The notes: generated from the sequence alone by a model not told the origin. A stretch of 22,504 bases of DNA from JAFGJQ01 sp964586145 (GCA_964586145.1 CAZPHH010000081.1:1-22504); one strand, 5' to 3'; shown: positions 1 through 8,000, numbered from the stretch's first letter. Numbers and translations are program-made.

Positions 1-858
1 GTCATCGAAATCGGCTGCGGCAAGGGCGACTTCCTGCGGCTGCTGTGCGAGGCGGGTGACAACCGCGGGTTCGGCTTTGACCCTACATGCGAAGCGGAAG
101 GTGACCCGGCGGGACGCGTTCAGTTCATTCGTGACTACTATTCCCCCGCCTACGCCCGCTACGCCCCGGACCTGATCTGCTGTCGCCAGGTGTTCGAGCA
201 CGTGCCGACCCCGCGCACGTTTCTGGCCGACCTGCGCGCCGGCGTGGGAGACCGCACGCAGACCATCGTGTACTTCGACGTGCCGAACGCCCGCATCATC
301 TTGCGCGATCTGCACGTCTGGTCCATCATCTATGAACACTGCCTGTACTTCAGCGCCGAATCGCTCGCCGCCATCTTCCAGGCCTGCGGATTTGAGGTCC
401 TGCACCTGCAAGAATGCTTCGGCGGCCAGTTCCTGGAGGTGGAGGCCCGGCCCGCGGCCTGGTCCAGGGCCGGCGGGGCGCAAGCTCCCGACCTCCACGG
501 CCTGACCGCGTCCGTCGCGTCGTTCGCCCAACGGTTCGACGACTGTCGGAGCCGGTGGGAGAAACGACTGGAGACCCTCGAGCGAACCGGGGCCCGGGCC
601 GTGGCCTGGGGCGCCGGGGCCCGCACAATCGGGCTGTTCAACGCGTTGCGGATTGGGCCCCAGATCCCGTATGTGGTGGACATCAACCCCCGCAAGCACG
701 GCACGTATCTGGCCGGCACGGCCCAGCAGATCGTGGCCCCCGCATTTCTGCGTAACTACCGGCCCACGGTGGTCGTGGTCATGAACGAAATCTACCAGGA
801 CGAAATCCGCGCCCGGCTGCGAGACCTCGACGTGGAGGCCGAATTGTGGTGCGCGTGA
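1..858 (+). CDS. SAM-dependent methyltransferase, 5'-truncated by window edge
   Basis: The frame is open from base 1 to a TGA at 856-858, so the gene begins upstream of the window. The first visible residues are a class I SAM-binding motif (V-I-E-I-G-C-G-K-G-D). A later segment, I-Y-E-H-C-L-Y-F-S (about 328-354), aligns with the Y-H-E-H-F-S-Y-F-S active-site segment of the next gene. The last ~90 residues (W-G-A-G-A-R-T-I-G-L-F then V-V-D-I-N-P-R-K-H-G) match the C-terminal Methyltransf_14-type domain of sugar C-methyltransferases. It lies 25 bp before a second methyltransferase of the same architecture, so an operon making a methylated sugar is likely. The N-terminal zinc ribbon expected for this family would be outside the window and cannot be checked. 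The substrate is unknown; an O- or N-methyltransferase with the same fold is possible. Confidence 0.85.
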   Translation, partial: VIEIGCGKGDFLRLLCEAGDNRGFGFDPTCEAEGDPAGRVQFIRDYYSPAYARYAPDLICCRQVFEHVPTPRTFLADLRAGVGDRTQTIVYFDVPNARIILRDLHVWSIIYEHCLYFSAESLAAIFQACGFEVLHLQECFGGQFLEVEARPAAWSRAGGAQAPDLHGLTASVASFAQRFDDCRSRWEKRLETLERTGARAVAWGAGARTIGLFNALRIGPQIPYVVDINPRKHGTYLAGTAQQIVAPAFLRNYRPTVVVVMNEIYQDEIRARLRDLDVEAELWCA

Positions 859-883
859 GGACGGAGCGGACGGAGGGACCGGA

Positions 884-2164
884 TTGAACACCGATCAACG
901 GAATGACGTCGAAGCTCAAGTCGCATCGCCGGTTCAGGCGCGATGCCGCTTTTGTGACACTCCCCTGCACCACACGTTCGTGGACCTGGGGATGTCGCCG
1001 CTGTGTGAGAGCTTCCGGACGGCCGAGCAGCTCAACCAGATGGAGCCGTTCTACCCCCTCCACGTGCGGGTCTGCGAACGCTGTTTCCTGGTGCAGCTCG
1101 AGGAGTACGTGAAGCCCGCGGATATCTTCACCGAGTACGCCTATTTCTCGTCCTATTCGGACAGTTGGCTTCGACACGCTGGCCGGTACGTCGACAGGAT
1201 CACGGAGCGGCTTGCCTTGGACGCGGCCAGTCGGGTCATCGAGCTGGCCAGCAATGACGGGTACCTGCTTCAGTACTTCGTGGCCAAGGGCATACCCGCC
1301 CTGGGCATCGAGCCGGCCGTGAACGTGGCGGAGGCGGCGGTGAAGAAGGGCGTGCCGACCCGGGTGGCCTTCTTCGGCCGGAACACCGCCGAGGCCCTGG
1401 CGGCGGAAGGCGTGCAGGCCGACCTGATTATCGGGAACAACGTCCTGGCGCAGGTGCCGGACCTTAACGATTTCGTGGGCGGCATGCCCGTGGTGCTCAA
1501 GCCGAACGGCGTGGTCACGATGGAGTTCCCCCATCTGGTGCGGCTGGTGGAAGGCAACCAGCTTGACACCATCTATCACGAGCACTTCTCGTACTTCTCT
1601 CTGATCACGACGGAGACGATTTTCGCCCGGCACGGATTGCGGCTGTTGGACGTGGAAGAGCTGCCGACGCACGGCGGATCGCTGCGCATCTATGCCTGCC
1701 ACGAAGCCTGCCCGGTCCATGACGCGAGCGACCGTCTCCAGGCCGTCCGGGACGACGAAATGACCCGGGGCGTCCATCGCCTGGACTACTACAGCACGTT
1801 CTCGGAGCAGGCCAGGGAGACCAAGCGCAAGCTGCTCGATTTCCTCATCCGGGCCCGGCGCGACGGCCGCCGCATCGCCGGGTACGGGGCGCCCGGCAAG
1901 GGAAACACGCTGCTGAACTACTGCGGCATCCGAACGGACTTTCTCGAGTACACGGTGGACCGCAACCCGTACAAACAGGGCCGGTTCCTGCCGGGGACCC
2001 ACGTGCCGATCCATCACCCGGACCGCATTGCCGAGACCCGGCCGGACTACGTGCTGATTCTGCCGTGGAACCTTCGTGAGGAGATCATGAACCAGTTGGC
2101 CTACATCCGCGAGTGGGGAGGAAAGTTCGTGGTGCCCATCCCCAAGGCGGCGGTCTATTCCTGA
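884..2164 (+). CDS. Zinc-ribbon sugar C-methyltransferase (TylCIII/NovU/TcaB9-like)
   Basis: This 426-residue protein probably transfers a methyl group from SAM to a carbon of an NDP-keto-sugar, as the TylCIII/TcaB9/NovU family does. The three family parts are present in order: an N-terminal zinc ribbon (C21-x2-C24 and C64-x2-C67), a SAM-binding core (E120-L-A-S-N-D-G126) and a C-terminal Methyltransf_14-type domain (G-Y-G-A-P-G-K-G-N-T then V-D-R-N-P-Y-K-Q-G). The segment Y231-H-E-H-F235 corresponds to the family's catalytic Tyr/Glu/His region. The start is a TTG at 884, chosen because GGAGGG lies 6 bp upstream (872-877) and the zinc ribbon follows at once. The gene sits 25 bp after a related methyltransferase and before a nucleotidyltransferase, in line with nucleotide-sugar biosynthesis. 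The exact sugar cannot be read from the sequence. Confidence 0.9.
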   Translation: MNTDQRNDVEAQVASPVQARCRFCDTPLHHTFVDLGMSPLCESFRTAEQLNQMEPFYPLHVRVCERCFLVQLEEYVKPADIFTEYAYFSSYSDSWLRHAGRYVDRITERLALDAASRVIELASNDGYLLQYFVAKGIPALGIEPAVNVAEAAVKKGVPTRVAFFGRNTAEALAAEGVQADLIIGNNVLAQVPDLNDFVGGMPVVLKPNGVVTMEFPHLVRLVEGNQLDTIYHEHFSYFSLITTETIFARHGLRLLDVEELPTHGGSLRIYACHEACPVHDASDRLQAVRDDEMTRGVHRLDYYSTFSEQARETKRKLLDFLIRARRDGRRIAGYGAPGKGNTLLNYCGIRTDFLEYTVDRNPYKQGRFLPGTHVPIHHPDRIAETRPDYVLILPWNLREEIMNQLAYIREWGGKFVVPIPKAAVYS

Positions 2165-2222
2165 AACGGCCGCCGTCGGGTACAAAGGACCGTCGGCAGC
2201 GGGTCAGTTGGAGACGGATGTC

Positions 2223-3005
2223 ATGAAGGTGGTGCTGTTCTGCGGCGGATTCGGGACCCGGTTGCGGGACTACTCCGAGGCCATCCCCAAGCCCATGGTG
2301 CCTGTGGGATACCGGCCCATCCTCTGGCACGTGATGAAATACTACGCCCACTTCGGCCACAAGGATTTCATTTTGTGCCTGGGCTACCGGGCGGATGCCA
2401 TCAAACAGTACTTCCTGAACTACGACGAGTGCCTTTCCAACGACTTCACCCTCAGCCAGGGCGGGCGTCAGGTGGATCTGGCCAACAGCGACATCAGCGA
2501 CTGGCGGATCACGTTCGTCGATACCGGCACGCAGGCGAACATCGGCCAGCGACTCATGGCGGTCCGGTCGTACCTGGAGGGCGAAGAGGCCTTTCTCGCG
2601 AACTACGCCGACAACGTCACGGACCTGCCGCTGCCGAAGCTGATCGAGTTCTTCCACGCGCATCGCCCGATCGGCCTGTTCATGGCCGTCCGGCCCACGC
2701 AGAGCTTCCACGTGGTCAAGACGGAGGGCGACGGCCGCGTTTGCAGCATCGTCGACGTGGAGCACTCCGACATGTGGATCAACGGCGGGTACTTCGTGCT
2801 TTCGTCCGAGATTTTTGACCACATGGAGAAGGGAGATGAGCTGGTCATCCAGCCGTTCCAGCGGCTGATCGCCCAGGGCCGGCTGATGGCCTACAAGCAC
2901 GAGGGGTTCTGGGCCTGCATGGACACGTTTAAGGACAAGCAGCAGCTCGACGAGATGTACGCGCGGGGCGAGGCGGCCTGGGAAGTCTGGAAACGGAGAC
3001 AGTAG
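2223..3005 (+). CDS. rfbF: Glucose-1-phosphate cytidylyltransferase-like nucleotidyltransferase
   Basis: This protein of about 260 residues most likely joins CTP (or another NTP) to a hexose-1-phosphate, giving the activated sugar that neighbouring enzymes modify. The N-terminus has the nucleotide-binding loop F-C-G-G-F-G-T-R-L and K-P-M-V-P-V-G. The metal-binding Asp of the family's Y-G-D-G-V motif is kept in a variant, Y-A-D-N-V. The W-I-N-G-G-Y-F-V-L, F-W-A-C-M-D-T-F-K-D-K and closing W-E-V-W motifs are typical of RfbF rather than RmlA. Length fits the family (about 257-260). ATG 2223 is preferred over an in-frame TTG at 2208 because GGAG (2210-2213) is well placed for the ATG and the family starts at M-K. 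The partner CDP-glucose 4,6-dehydratase is not in the window. Nucleotide specificity is inferred from family resemblance only. Confidence 0.82.
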   Translation: MKVVLFCGGFGTRLRDYSEAIPKPMVPVGYRPILWHVMKYYAHFGHKDFILCLGYRADAIKQYFLNYDECLSNDFTLSQGGRQVDLANSDISDWRITFVDTGTQANIGQRLMAVRSYLEGEEAFLANYADNVTDLPLPKLIEFFHAHRPIGLFMAVRPTQSFHVVKTEGDGRVCSIVDVEHSDMWINGGYFVLSSEIFDHMEKGDELVIQPFQRLIAQGRLMAYKHEGFWACMDTFKDKQQLDEMYARGEAAWEVWKRRQ

Positions 3006-3042
3006 GATCGCGGTAGCCCCGCTTGCAGCACGGTGAAATGAC

Positions 3043-3720
3043 ATGCTGACACTGGACCTCGGCAGATCGGGCAGGAGTGAGCTGAATATCCTGTGTCTCG
3101 GTGCCCACGGCGACGACATCGAGATCGGCTGCGGCGGCACGCTGCTGAAATGGCTGGATCAGTGCGAGAACGTGTCCTGCCGCTGGGTGGTGTTCAGCGC
3201 GAATCCGGATCGCCGGCGTGAATGCGCCGCCGGCGCCGATCTGTTCCTGCAGCGGGCGCGGAGAAAGACCGTCGACATTCTGACGTTTCGCGACGGGTTC
3301 ATGCCCTTCCAGGGAACCGAGGTCAAGGAGTACTTCGAGCGCCTCAAGACGGAGTTCACCCCGGACGTGATCTTCACGCACTACCTCCACGATCGGCACC
3401 AGGACCATCGCCTGCTCTGCGACCTGACCTGGAACACGTTCCGCGGGCACCTGATCCTGGAGTACGAGGTCCCCAAGTACGACGGCGACTTCGGGCAGCC
3501 CAACGTGTTCGTGCCCCTGGACGAGGCCGTCTGCCGCCGCAAGCTCGACGCCCTGATCACCTGCTTCCCCTCGCAGCGCGCCAAACGCTGGTTCTCTGAA
3601 GAGACGTTTCGCGCCGTTCTGCAGCTCCGCGCCATGGAAGCGGGCCTGGCCACCGGTTTCGCCGAGGCCTTCTACGGCCGCAAAATGCTCATCGGCGGCG
3701 AGCGGCCGGCCGGCCCGTGA
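3043..3720 (+). CDS. PIG-L/LmbE-family deacetylase
   Basis: This 225-residue protein belongs to the PIG-L (LmbE) superfamily of zinc-dependent deacetylases, which remove N-acetyl groups from sugar substrates such as GlcNAc conjugates. The zinc motif is A21-H22-G23-D24-D25, a G-for-P variant of the usual A-H-P-D-D, followed by I-E-I-G-C-G-G. The second metal motif is H119-Q-D-H122 in a D-R-H-Q-D-H-R context. The C-terminal F-R-A-V-L-Q-L-R-A-M-E-A-G segment is also typical. Length is normal. It starts 37 bp after the nucleotidyltransferase and closes the sugar operon, so it probably deacetylates the same or a linked sugar, cytoplasmically since no signal peptide is seen. The ribosome-binding site before ATG 3043 is weak, which fits reinitiation from the upstream gene. 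Confidence 0.88.
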   Translation: MLTLDLGRSGRSELNILCLGAHGDDIEIGCGGTLLKWLDQCENVSCRWVVFSANPDRRRECAAGADLFLQRARRKTVDILTFRDGFMPFQGTEVKEYFERLKTEFTPDVIFTHYLHDRHQDHRLLCDLTWNTFRGHLILEYEVPKYDGDFGQPNVFVPLDEAVCRRKLDALITCFPSQRAKRWFSEETFRAVLQLRAMEAGLATGFAEAFYGRKMLIGGERPAGP

Positions 3721-3860
3721 ACAACTTTCAGCCGCCGGACCGATAATCCGAAAGGCGAGGTTCTGTCCGCGACCGCCCAGGCTCGCGTGGGGGGCCAGGC
3801 GTGCGCTGCAGAGCCGAACGAGACCGCATTGGGCCGCTCGCGGCAAGTGAGGACTTGACA

Positions 3861-4610
3861 ATGCTTTACGTCGCCATGACGTTCTGGCTGCTGGTCATCG
3901 TGTTCCTGGCCTGGGGCGTGCATCAGCTCTGGAGCGGGATGATCAAGCCCCGAACCGTGAATTCCATCCTGCTGCCCGGCACCCTGGTCGCCCAGCTCGG
4001 GCACGTGCTGGGGCTGCTGGTCACCGGGGCCACTGTCAGCAACACGACGCTCTACAAGGACGACGAGTCGGGCGAGCCTGAAACCACCAAGGACGCCAAA
4101 CCCCGCATTCCCGTGGTCGGGCCGGTCATCATCGGCCTGCTGCCCCTGCTGGCCTGTGCGGTGGCCATCTTCTTTGTCGCGCGCTACCTGGGCACCGGAA
4201 TGATGAACGACCTGACACAACAGCCGGCGGCCGAGGCGCTGCCCCGGACGCTGACCGGCGTCTGGTACCTCCTTCGCGACCAGATCACCCTGGCCGAGAA
4301 CGCCCTCAATGCGGCGTTGAACGCCGACTCCAACCGCTGGCAGTCGTGGCTGTTCATCTACCTCATCATCTGCCTGACCGTCCGGATGGCACCGTTCCCC
4401 GGCACCATGCGAGGCTCGCTGGGCGCCATTCTGCTGTTGGGTCTTGGCTCCTGGGTGTGCGGACTGATTCTGCCGGCCACGGGCGACGTCATTCACAGCG
4501 GATGGGGCGTGCTGAGCGCCTCGGTCGGCGCCCTGTCGTTCCTGCTGCTGGCGAGCCTGGCGGTTCGCGGCATTGTGAGCCTGATCAAGCTCCTCGCGGC
4601 GAACAAGTAA
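3861..4610 (+). CDS. Multi-pass membrane protein with degenerate M50-like motif
   Basis: This is a 249-residue protein with about six hydrophobic segments (near 4-24, 35-57, 87-112, 160-175, 186-207 and 218-243). I do not recognise a characterised function. The segment A44-Q-L-G-H48-V-L-G-L-L-V-T-G resembles the H-E-x-x-H helix of M50 site-2 proteases (H-E-L-G-H-A-x-x-x-L-x-T-G), with the first His replaced by Ala and the catalytic Glu by Gln. A later M-A-P-F-P-G-T-M-R-G stretch (176-185) could be the matching second motif without an Asp ligand. If the homology is real, this is an inactive relative. ATG 3861 is chosen over an in-frame GTG at 3801 because GAGGA (3849-3853) sits 7 bp before it and the first membrane segment starts immediately. 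The next gene encodes an AsmA-like envelope protein. Confidence 0.8.
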   Translation: MLYVAMTFWLLVIVFLAWGVHQLWSGMIKPRTVNSILLPGTLVAQLGHVLGLLVTGATVSNTTLYKDDESGEPETTKDAKPRIPVVGPVIIGLLPLLACAVAIFFVARYLGTGMMNDLTQQPAAEALPRTLTGVWYLLRDQITLAENALNAALNADSNRWQSWLFIYLIICLTVRMAPFPGTMRGSLGAILLLGLGSWVCGLILPATGDVIHSGWGVLSASVGALSFLLLASLAVRGIVSLIKLLAANK

Positions 4611-4640
4611 GGACCCCAAACCGCTCATCGCCCCGCTCCG

Positions 4641-4698
4641 CGTGGCACTGCGGCCAAACGCACTCTCCACGGCCCCGGCGCCCCGTGCTTGTGCCACG
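4641..4698. repeat. Inverted repeat in the spacer before the AsmA-like gene
   Basis: CGTGGCAC at 4641-4648 is matched by GTGCCACG at 4691-4698, and a smaller CACGG/CCGTG pair lies inside, giving a nested palindrome. It sits in the 184-bp spacer between two plus-strand genes. It may be a worn repeat element or part of a transcript structure. There is no T-tract for a classical terminator. Confidence 0.35.
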
Positions 4699-4794
4699 GC
4701 TGCTTCAGGGTGATAATGCACCACGTGGGGAACCGTCCGAGAAGGCCTGGCGCGGGGGGCGGCGGGCCGGCAAGTCATCACAAGGAGACGTATC

Positions 4795-5715
4795 GTGAAG
4801 AAGAAGCTCAAGACTCTCATCGGGGTGGCCGTCGTGCTGGTGTTGGTCGTCGTTGTGGGAGTGTTCTACTGGATCGACCACGTTGCGAAGGTCGGTGTGG
4901 AGCAAGGCGCCACGTACGCGCTCGGCGTGAACACCCGCCTCGACAGCATGAACGTTGGCATTCTTTCCGGCAGCGTGGGCATGGCCGGCTTGGACGTGGC
5001 CAACCCCAGCGGCTACGAATCGCCGCACTTCTTGCAGCTTGGCGAGGGCAAAGTGGCCGTCTCCCTTGGCAGCCTGACCTCCGACAAGGTGCAGGTGCCG
5101 GAGCTGTCCCTGAGCGGCATCCGGATGAGTCTGGAGAAACGCGGGGGCAAGGCCAACTACCAGGCGATTCTCGATAACCTCAAAAAGTTTGAATCCGAGA
5201 AGGAGAAGCCGGCCGCGGATGAGCCGGGCGGCAAGGGCTTTGTGTTCGAAAAGATCGCCATCCGCGACATCCGTGTGGATGTGGAAATGCTGCCCATCGG
5301 CGGCTCGCTCACCCGGCTTCCCGTGACCATCGACCGCATTGATCTGCAGAACGTCGGGTCCGACTCGGACAAGGGCGTCATCCTGGCGGAACTGACGAAC
5401 ATCATCCTCAAGGCCATTCTGCAATCGGTCGTGCAGAAGGCCGGCGACATTCTGCCGGCCGACCTGACCGCCGACCTGACCCAGGGGCTCGCGCAACTGG
5501 AGGACCTCGGCAAGACGGCCCAGATGGTCGTGGGCGATGTGAAGGCCCAGGTGGACGACGCCGCCAGGAAACTCGGCGAGGCCGGCACGAAGGCGGCCGA
5601 AGACCTCGCCAAGACAGGCGAGGAGCTCCAGAAAGGGGCCGAGGAGGCCGGCAAGAAGGTCACCGAAGGACTGGGCGGCCTGCTCGGAGGCGACAAGGAC
5701 AAAAAGGACAAGTAG
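4795..5715 (+). CDS. AsmA/DUF748-like membrane-anchored envelope protein
   Basis: This 306-residue protein has a single N-terminal membrane anchor (about 7-27, after a K-K-K-L-K start) and is predicted to face the periplasm. Residues ~40-115 (G-V-N-T-R-L-D-S-M-N-V then L-S-G-S-V-G-M-A-G-L-D-V-A-N-P and L-S-L-S-G-I-R-M-S-L-E) show the beta-rich pattern of AsmA/DUF748 proteins, a superfamily tied to outer-membrane lipid handling. The last ~80 residues are very rich in Ala, Lys and Glu (for example A-A-E-D-L-A-K-T-G-E-E-L) and read as an amphipathic helix or coiled coil like LEA repeats, ending in a charged D-K-D-K-K-D-K tail. The start is GTG at 4795, with AGGAG (4783-4787) 7 bp upstream. It is far shorter than full AsmA proteins, so only one repeat unit of that fold is expected. 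Function is inferred from family resemblance. Confidence 0.78.
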   Translation: MKKKLKTLIGVAVVLVLVVVVGVFYWIDHVAKVGVEQGATYALGVNTRLDSMNVGILSGSVGMAGLDVANPSGYESPHFLQLGEGKVAVSLGSLTSDKVQVPELSLSGIRMSLEKRGGKANYQAILDNLKKFESEKEKPAADEPGGKGFVFEKIAIRDIRVDVEMLPIGGSLTRLPVTIDRIDLQNVGSDSDKGVILAELTNIILKAILQSVVQKAGDILPADLTADLTQGLAQLEDLGKTAQMVVGDVKAQVDDAARKLGEAGTKAAEDLAKTGEELQKGAEEAGKKVTEGLGGLLGGDKDKKDK

Positions 5716-5760
5716 TCACGCCGTCGCCGCCCCGCGCGACGACGGACAGCGAGAGCCCGG

Positions 5761-7146
5761 ATGAGCCGTTCCGCGGCCGGTCGCGTCCAGCAGTACATCG
5801 AGCGTGTTCGCTCCGCGCCTGGCGATGAGCTGGGTCGCTGGGCCCGGTTTTTGCGCTTCCAGATTACGCTGTGGCGGTTTTGCGCGCGACGCCTCTGGCA
5901 GAACAACGTCGGGGCCATGAGCGCCGCCCTTTCCTTCCGCACCCTCTTCGCCATGATCCCCGTGCTCGTCCTGGCGATGCTGGTCCTCAAATCCATGGGC
6001 GTGCTGGAGGACAGCCGCCAGAGCATGCGCCGCCTGTTCGAAAGCACGGGCGTCGCCCAGATCAACATCACCGAACAGGCCGATCCGGAGGCGCCGCCCG
6101 GGCAGGAGCCCAAGATCCTCAACGTGGCCGACGAGATCGAACGGCTCGCGGCCAACGTTGAGTCGAAGCTCTCCGTGCGCCGGATCGGCCCGGTTGGCGC
6201 CGTGCTGCTGATCTGGACTGCCCTCACGCTGATCACCACGGTGGAGCGCTCGCTGAATCGCATCTTCGAGGCCCCGCGATCCCGTCCGCTGGGCCGCCGG
6301 CTGCTGCTCTACTGGGCCCTGCTGACGCTCGTCCCTGTGGTGTCCGTGACCGCCACGTATGCTGGCCGGCAGGTGACCCTCATGCTGGAGAAGCAATCGG
6401 TCCTCGCCTGGCTCCTGGCGGTGGCGGGCTGGACCGGACCGATTCTGGCCGGCATCCTGGTGGTGGCGGCCGTCTACGCGCTGCTTCCGACCACGCATGT
6501 TCCATACCGGGCGGCCCTGGCCGGCGCCGTGATTGCCGTTCCCTTCTGGCTGCTCGCCAAGTGGGGTTTCGGCGTGTACCTCACCCGGTTCGTTCGCACG
6601 GGGAATCTGTACGGCGCGCTGGGCCTGCTGCCGCTCTTCTTGATCTGGCTGAACCTGTCGTGGTGGATTTTCCTGTTCGGTGCGCAGCTCGCCCACACCG
6701 CCTCCAACCTTGGCGTCATGCGAACGATGGAGGATCGGCGGCGGCAGCGGCCCATCCGACCGGCCGACCTGCTGGCCGCCGCCGTGGCCGTCGCCGGCCC
6801 GTACGAGAACGGCCGCGGTCCGGTCGACGTCGAGACGGCGGCGGCCGCGTTGGGTCTCAGCAAGGAGCGTACGCAGCGGCTGCTCAATCGGCTGGTCGCC
6901 CGCGACGTACTCTGCCGCGTGAAGTCCAAGGGCCGGGCCGACGCCTACAGCCCCGTGCGCCCGGCCGACCGCACGACACTCACACAGGTGCTCGGCCTGG
7001 ACGCACGGGGAAGCGATGAGCCCGCGGTTCCGCTCGACGCGGCCGCCACGGGCGCGTGGAACCAGGCCCGCGCCGCGCTCGGCCACGTGACGCTGGCGGA
7101 TGCGGTGCCACCGCCGGAGGCACCGAAACCCGACTCCGCAACATGA
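5761..7146 (+). CDS. YihY/BrkB-family membrane protein with C-terminal winged helix
   Basis: This 461-residue protein belongs to the YihY/virulence factor BrkB family, inner-membrane proteins of uncertain function (the old label 'ribonuclease BN' is a known error). The family start is visible at N48-N-V-G-A-M-S-A-A-L-S-F-R, followed by five or six membrane segments up to about residue 325. Hallmarks include T-L-I-T-T-V-E-R-S-L-N-R-I-F, L-Y-G-A-L-G-L-L-P-L-F-L-I-W-L and F-G-A-Q-L-A-H. Residues ~335-400 (V-E-T-A-A-A-A-L-G-L-S-K-E-R-T-Q-R-L-L-N-R-L) look like a winged-helix domain, followed by a Pro/Ala-rich tail, so it is longer than the ~290-residue E. coli form. A soluble insert (about 84-135) separates the first two membrane segments. 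It follows the AsmA-like gene by 45 bp and is probably cotranscribed. Confidence 0.87.
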   Translation: MSRSAAGRVQQYIERVRSAPGDELGRWARFLRFQITLWRFCARRLWQNNVGAMSAALSFRTLFAMIPVLVLAMLVLKSMGVLEDSRQSMRRLFESTGVAQINITEQADPEAPPGQEPKILNVADEIERLAANVESKLSVRRIGPVGAVLLIWTALTLITTVERSLNRIFEAPRSRPLGRRLLLYWALLTLVPVVSVTATYAGRQVTLMLEKQSVLAWLLAVAGWTGPILAGILVVAAVYALLPTTHVPYRAALAGAVIAVPFWLLAKWGFGVYLTRFVRTGNLYGALGLLPLFLIWLNLSWWIFLFGAQLAHTASNLGVMRTMEDRRRQRPIRPADLLAAAVAVAGPYENGRGPVDVETAAAALGLSKERTQRLLNRLVARDVLCRVKSKGRADAYSPVRPADRTTLTQVLGLDARGSDEPAVPLDAAATGAWNQARAALGHVTLADAVPPPEAPKPDSAT

Positions 7147-7204
7147 TTGGCGAATCAACTCGCACTGCGATCTCGCCCCCGACAAGGGGCGGCGGACGCG
7201 ATCC

Positions 7205-7224
7205 GCGACCCCTTGCGGGGTCGC
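7205..7224. repeat. Perfect palindrome at left edge of mosaic
   Basis: GCGACCCC at 7205-7212 and GGGGTCGC at 7217-7224 form a perfect 8-bp stem around a TTGC loop. The same palindrome, with a CTGC loop, closes the mosaic at 8393-8412. The left direct repeat starts in the 3' arm of this hairpin, so the palindrome may mark an element boundary. Confidence 0.75.
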
Positions 7225-7491
7225 AAGGTTGCATCTCCGCCCCCGAGAGGGGGCGGCGGACTGTTGCCACGGGTGAAGCGGAGCGAGGCGCAGCCTCGCG
7301 CAACGGAACCCGTGGACTGCGTAAATCCCTACCTGCCCCGGAGGGGCAGAGGAAGGCTGCGTTCGCCGCTCATGCTCCGCCCCTTCAGGGCGGAAGAAAG
7401 GGAGAGGGCGCTTCCCGTCCCACCGGTTCCGTCCCGATTGTCATCGGGACTCTACCGGTGGCTACGATCCATGACCCCTCCGGGGTCAGAA
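7219..7491. repeat. 273-bp direct repeat, copy 1, composed of hairpins
   Basis: This segment matches 8025-8297 base for base at a constant offset of 806, with only about four mismatches (7230, 7231, 7452, 7453). It is a string of palindromes. CCGCCCCC/GGGGGCGG with a GAGA loop is at 7237-7256. A nested pair has outer arms 7267-7274 and 7308-7315 and an inner GCGAGGC/GCCTCGC hairpin at 7283-7299. CTGCCCC/GGGGCAG is at 7333-7349 and TCCGCCC/GGGCGGA at 7376-7394. A second nested pair has outer arms 7420-7427 and 7454-7461 and inner GTCCCGAT/ATCGGGAC at 7431-7450. TGACCCC/GGGGTCA is at 7472-7488. No coding pattern is seen. The two copies bracket a transposase gene. Confidence 0.9.
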
Positions 7492-7547
7492 GATTGATCT
7501 GCCGGGGCGCGGAACTGCGTCACTGCACTGACCGGGATCGGAGAGAT

Positions 7548-8000
7548 TCAATCGAAGACGTATTGCCCGTTGAATTCCACGCCGTGTGCGCGAAGAAACG
7601 CGAGGAGTTCACCGGCATAGTCACGCTTCTTGTGATGCTCCACTTGGTTCTGAATGTACGCCGTCACATCGGCCTCAGCAGACTTGCTGACGGAGAAGAT
7701 CGAATAACCCTCCTGCCACGCAAACGCCTGGAATGCGGGAAACGTCTGGTGGACTCACAACGACGATCGCGCCTTGACCGTGCGAACCAAGTCCGAGACC
7801 GCGCTGTCTGTTCGCCAACGCAGGAGAGCGTGAATGTGGTCCGACATGCCGCCGATGGCGAGGGGAACACCTCGTTCCGCGCGGATGATTCCTCCAATGT
7901 ACTCGTGGAGGCGGTGCTCGATCGAAGGTTTGATCATCGCGGCGCGACCCTTGGTCGAGAAAACGACATGGAAGAGAATCTGCGAGTAGGTGCCGGGCAT
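7548..8000 (-). pseudogene. REP-associated tyrosine transposase (IS200-like, RAYT), broken by nonsense codon
   Basis: Read on the minus strand from ATG at 8000, this is a full-length Y1/IS200-type transposase of 151 codons including the stop, except for an in-frame TGA at codon 82 (7755-7757). The N-terminal part carries the metal-binding H-U-H motif, D54-H-I-H57, in an I-G-G-M-S-D-H-I-H context. After the TGA the same frame continues without any shift through V-H-Q-T-F-P and F-A-W-Q-E-G-Y-S-I-F-S-V-S-K-S to the probable catalytic tyrosine Y115 (Y-I-Q-N-Q) and a closing Q-Y-V-F-D. Family members usually have Trp here (S-S-L-W-V-H), so a single TGG-to-TGA change explains the break. The 81-residue fragment would lack the catalytic Tyr and should be inactive. 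It lies between two 273-bp direct repeats of palindromes, the usual neighbourhood of RAYT genes. Confidence 0.9.

Noticed and set aside
779..2185. Long minus-strand open frame opposite the C-methyltransferase
   Set aside because: It is the antisense of a well-supported gene, a common artefact of high-GC codon bias, and its translation shows no domain pattern.
7755..7757. TGA read as tryptophan or selenocysteine in the transposase
   Set aside because: TGA ends many clear genes here (for example at 858, 2164, 3720 and 7146), so it is a normal stop, and no selenocysteine element is evident.
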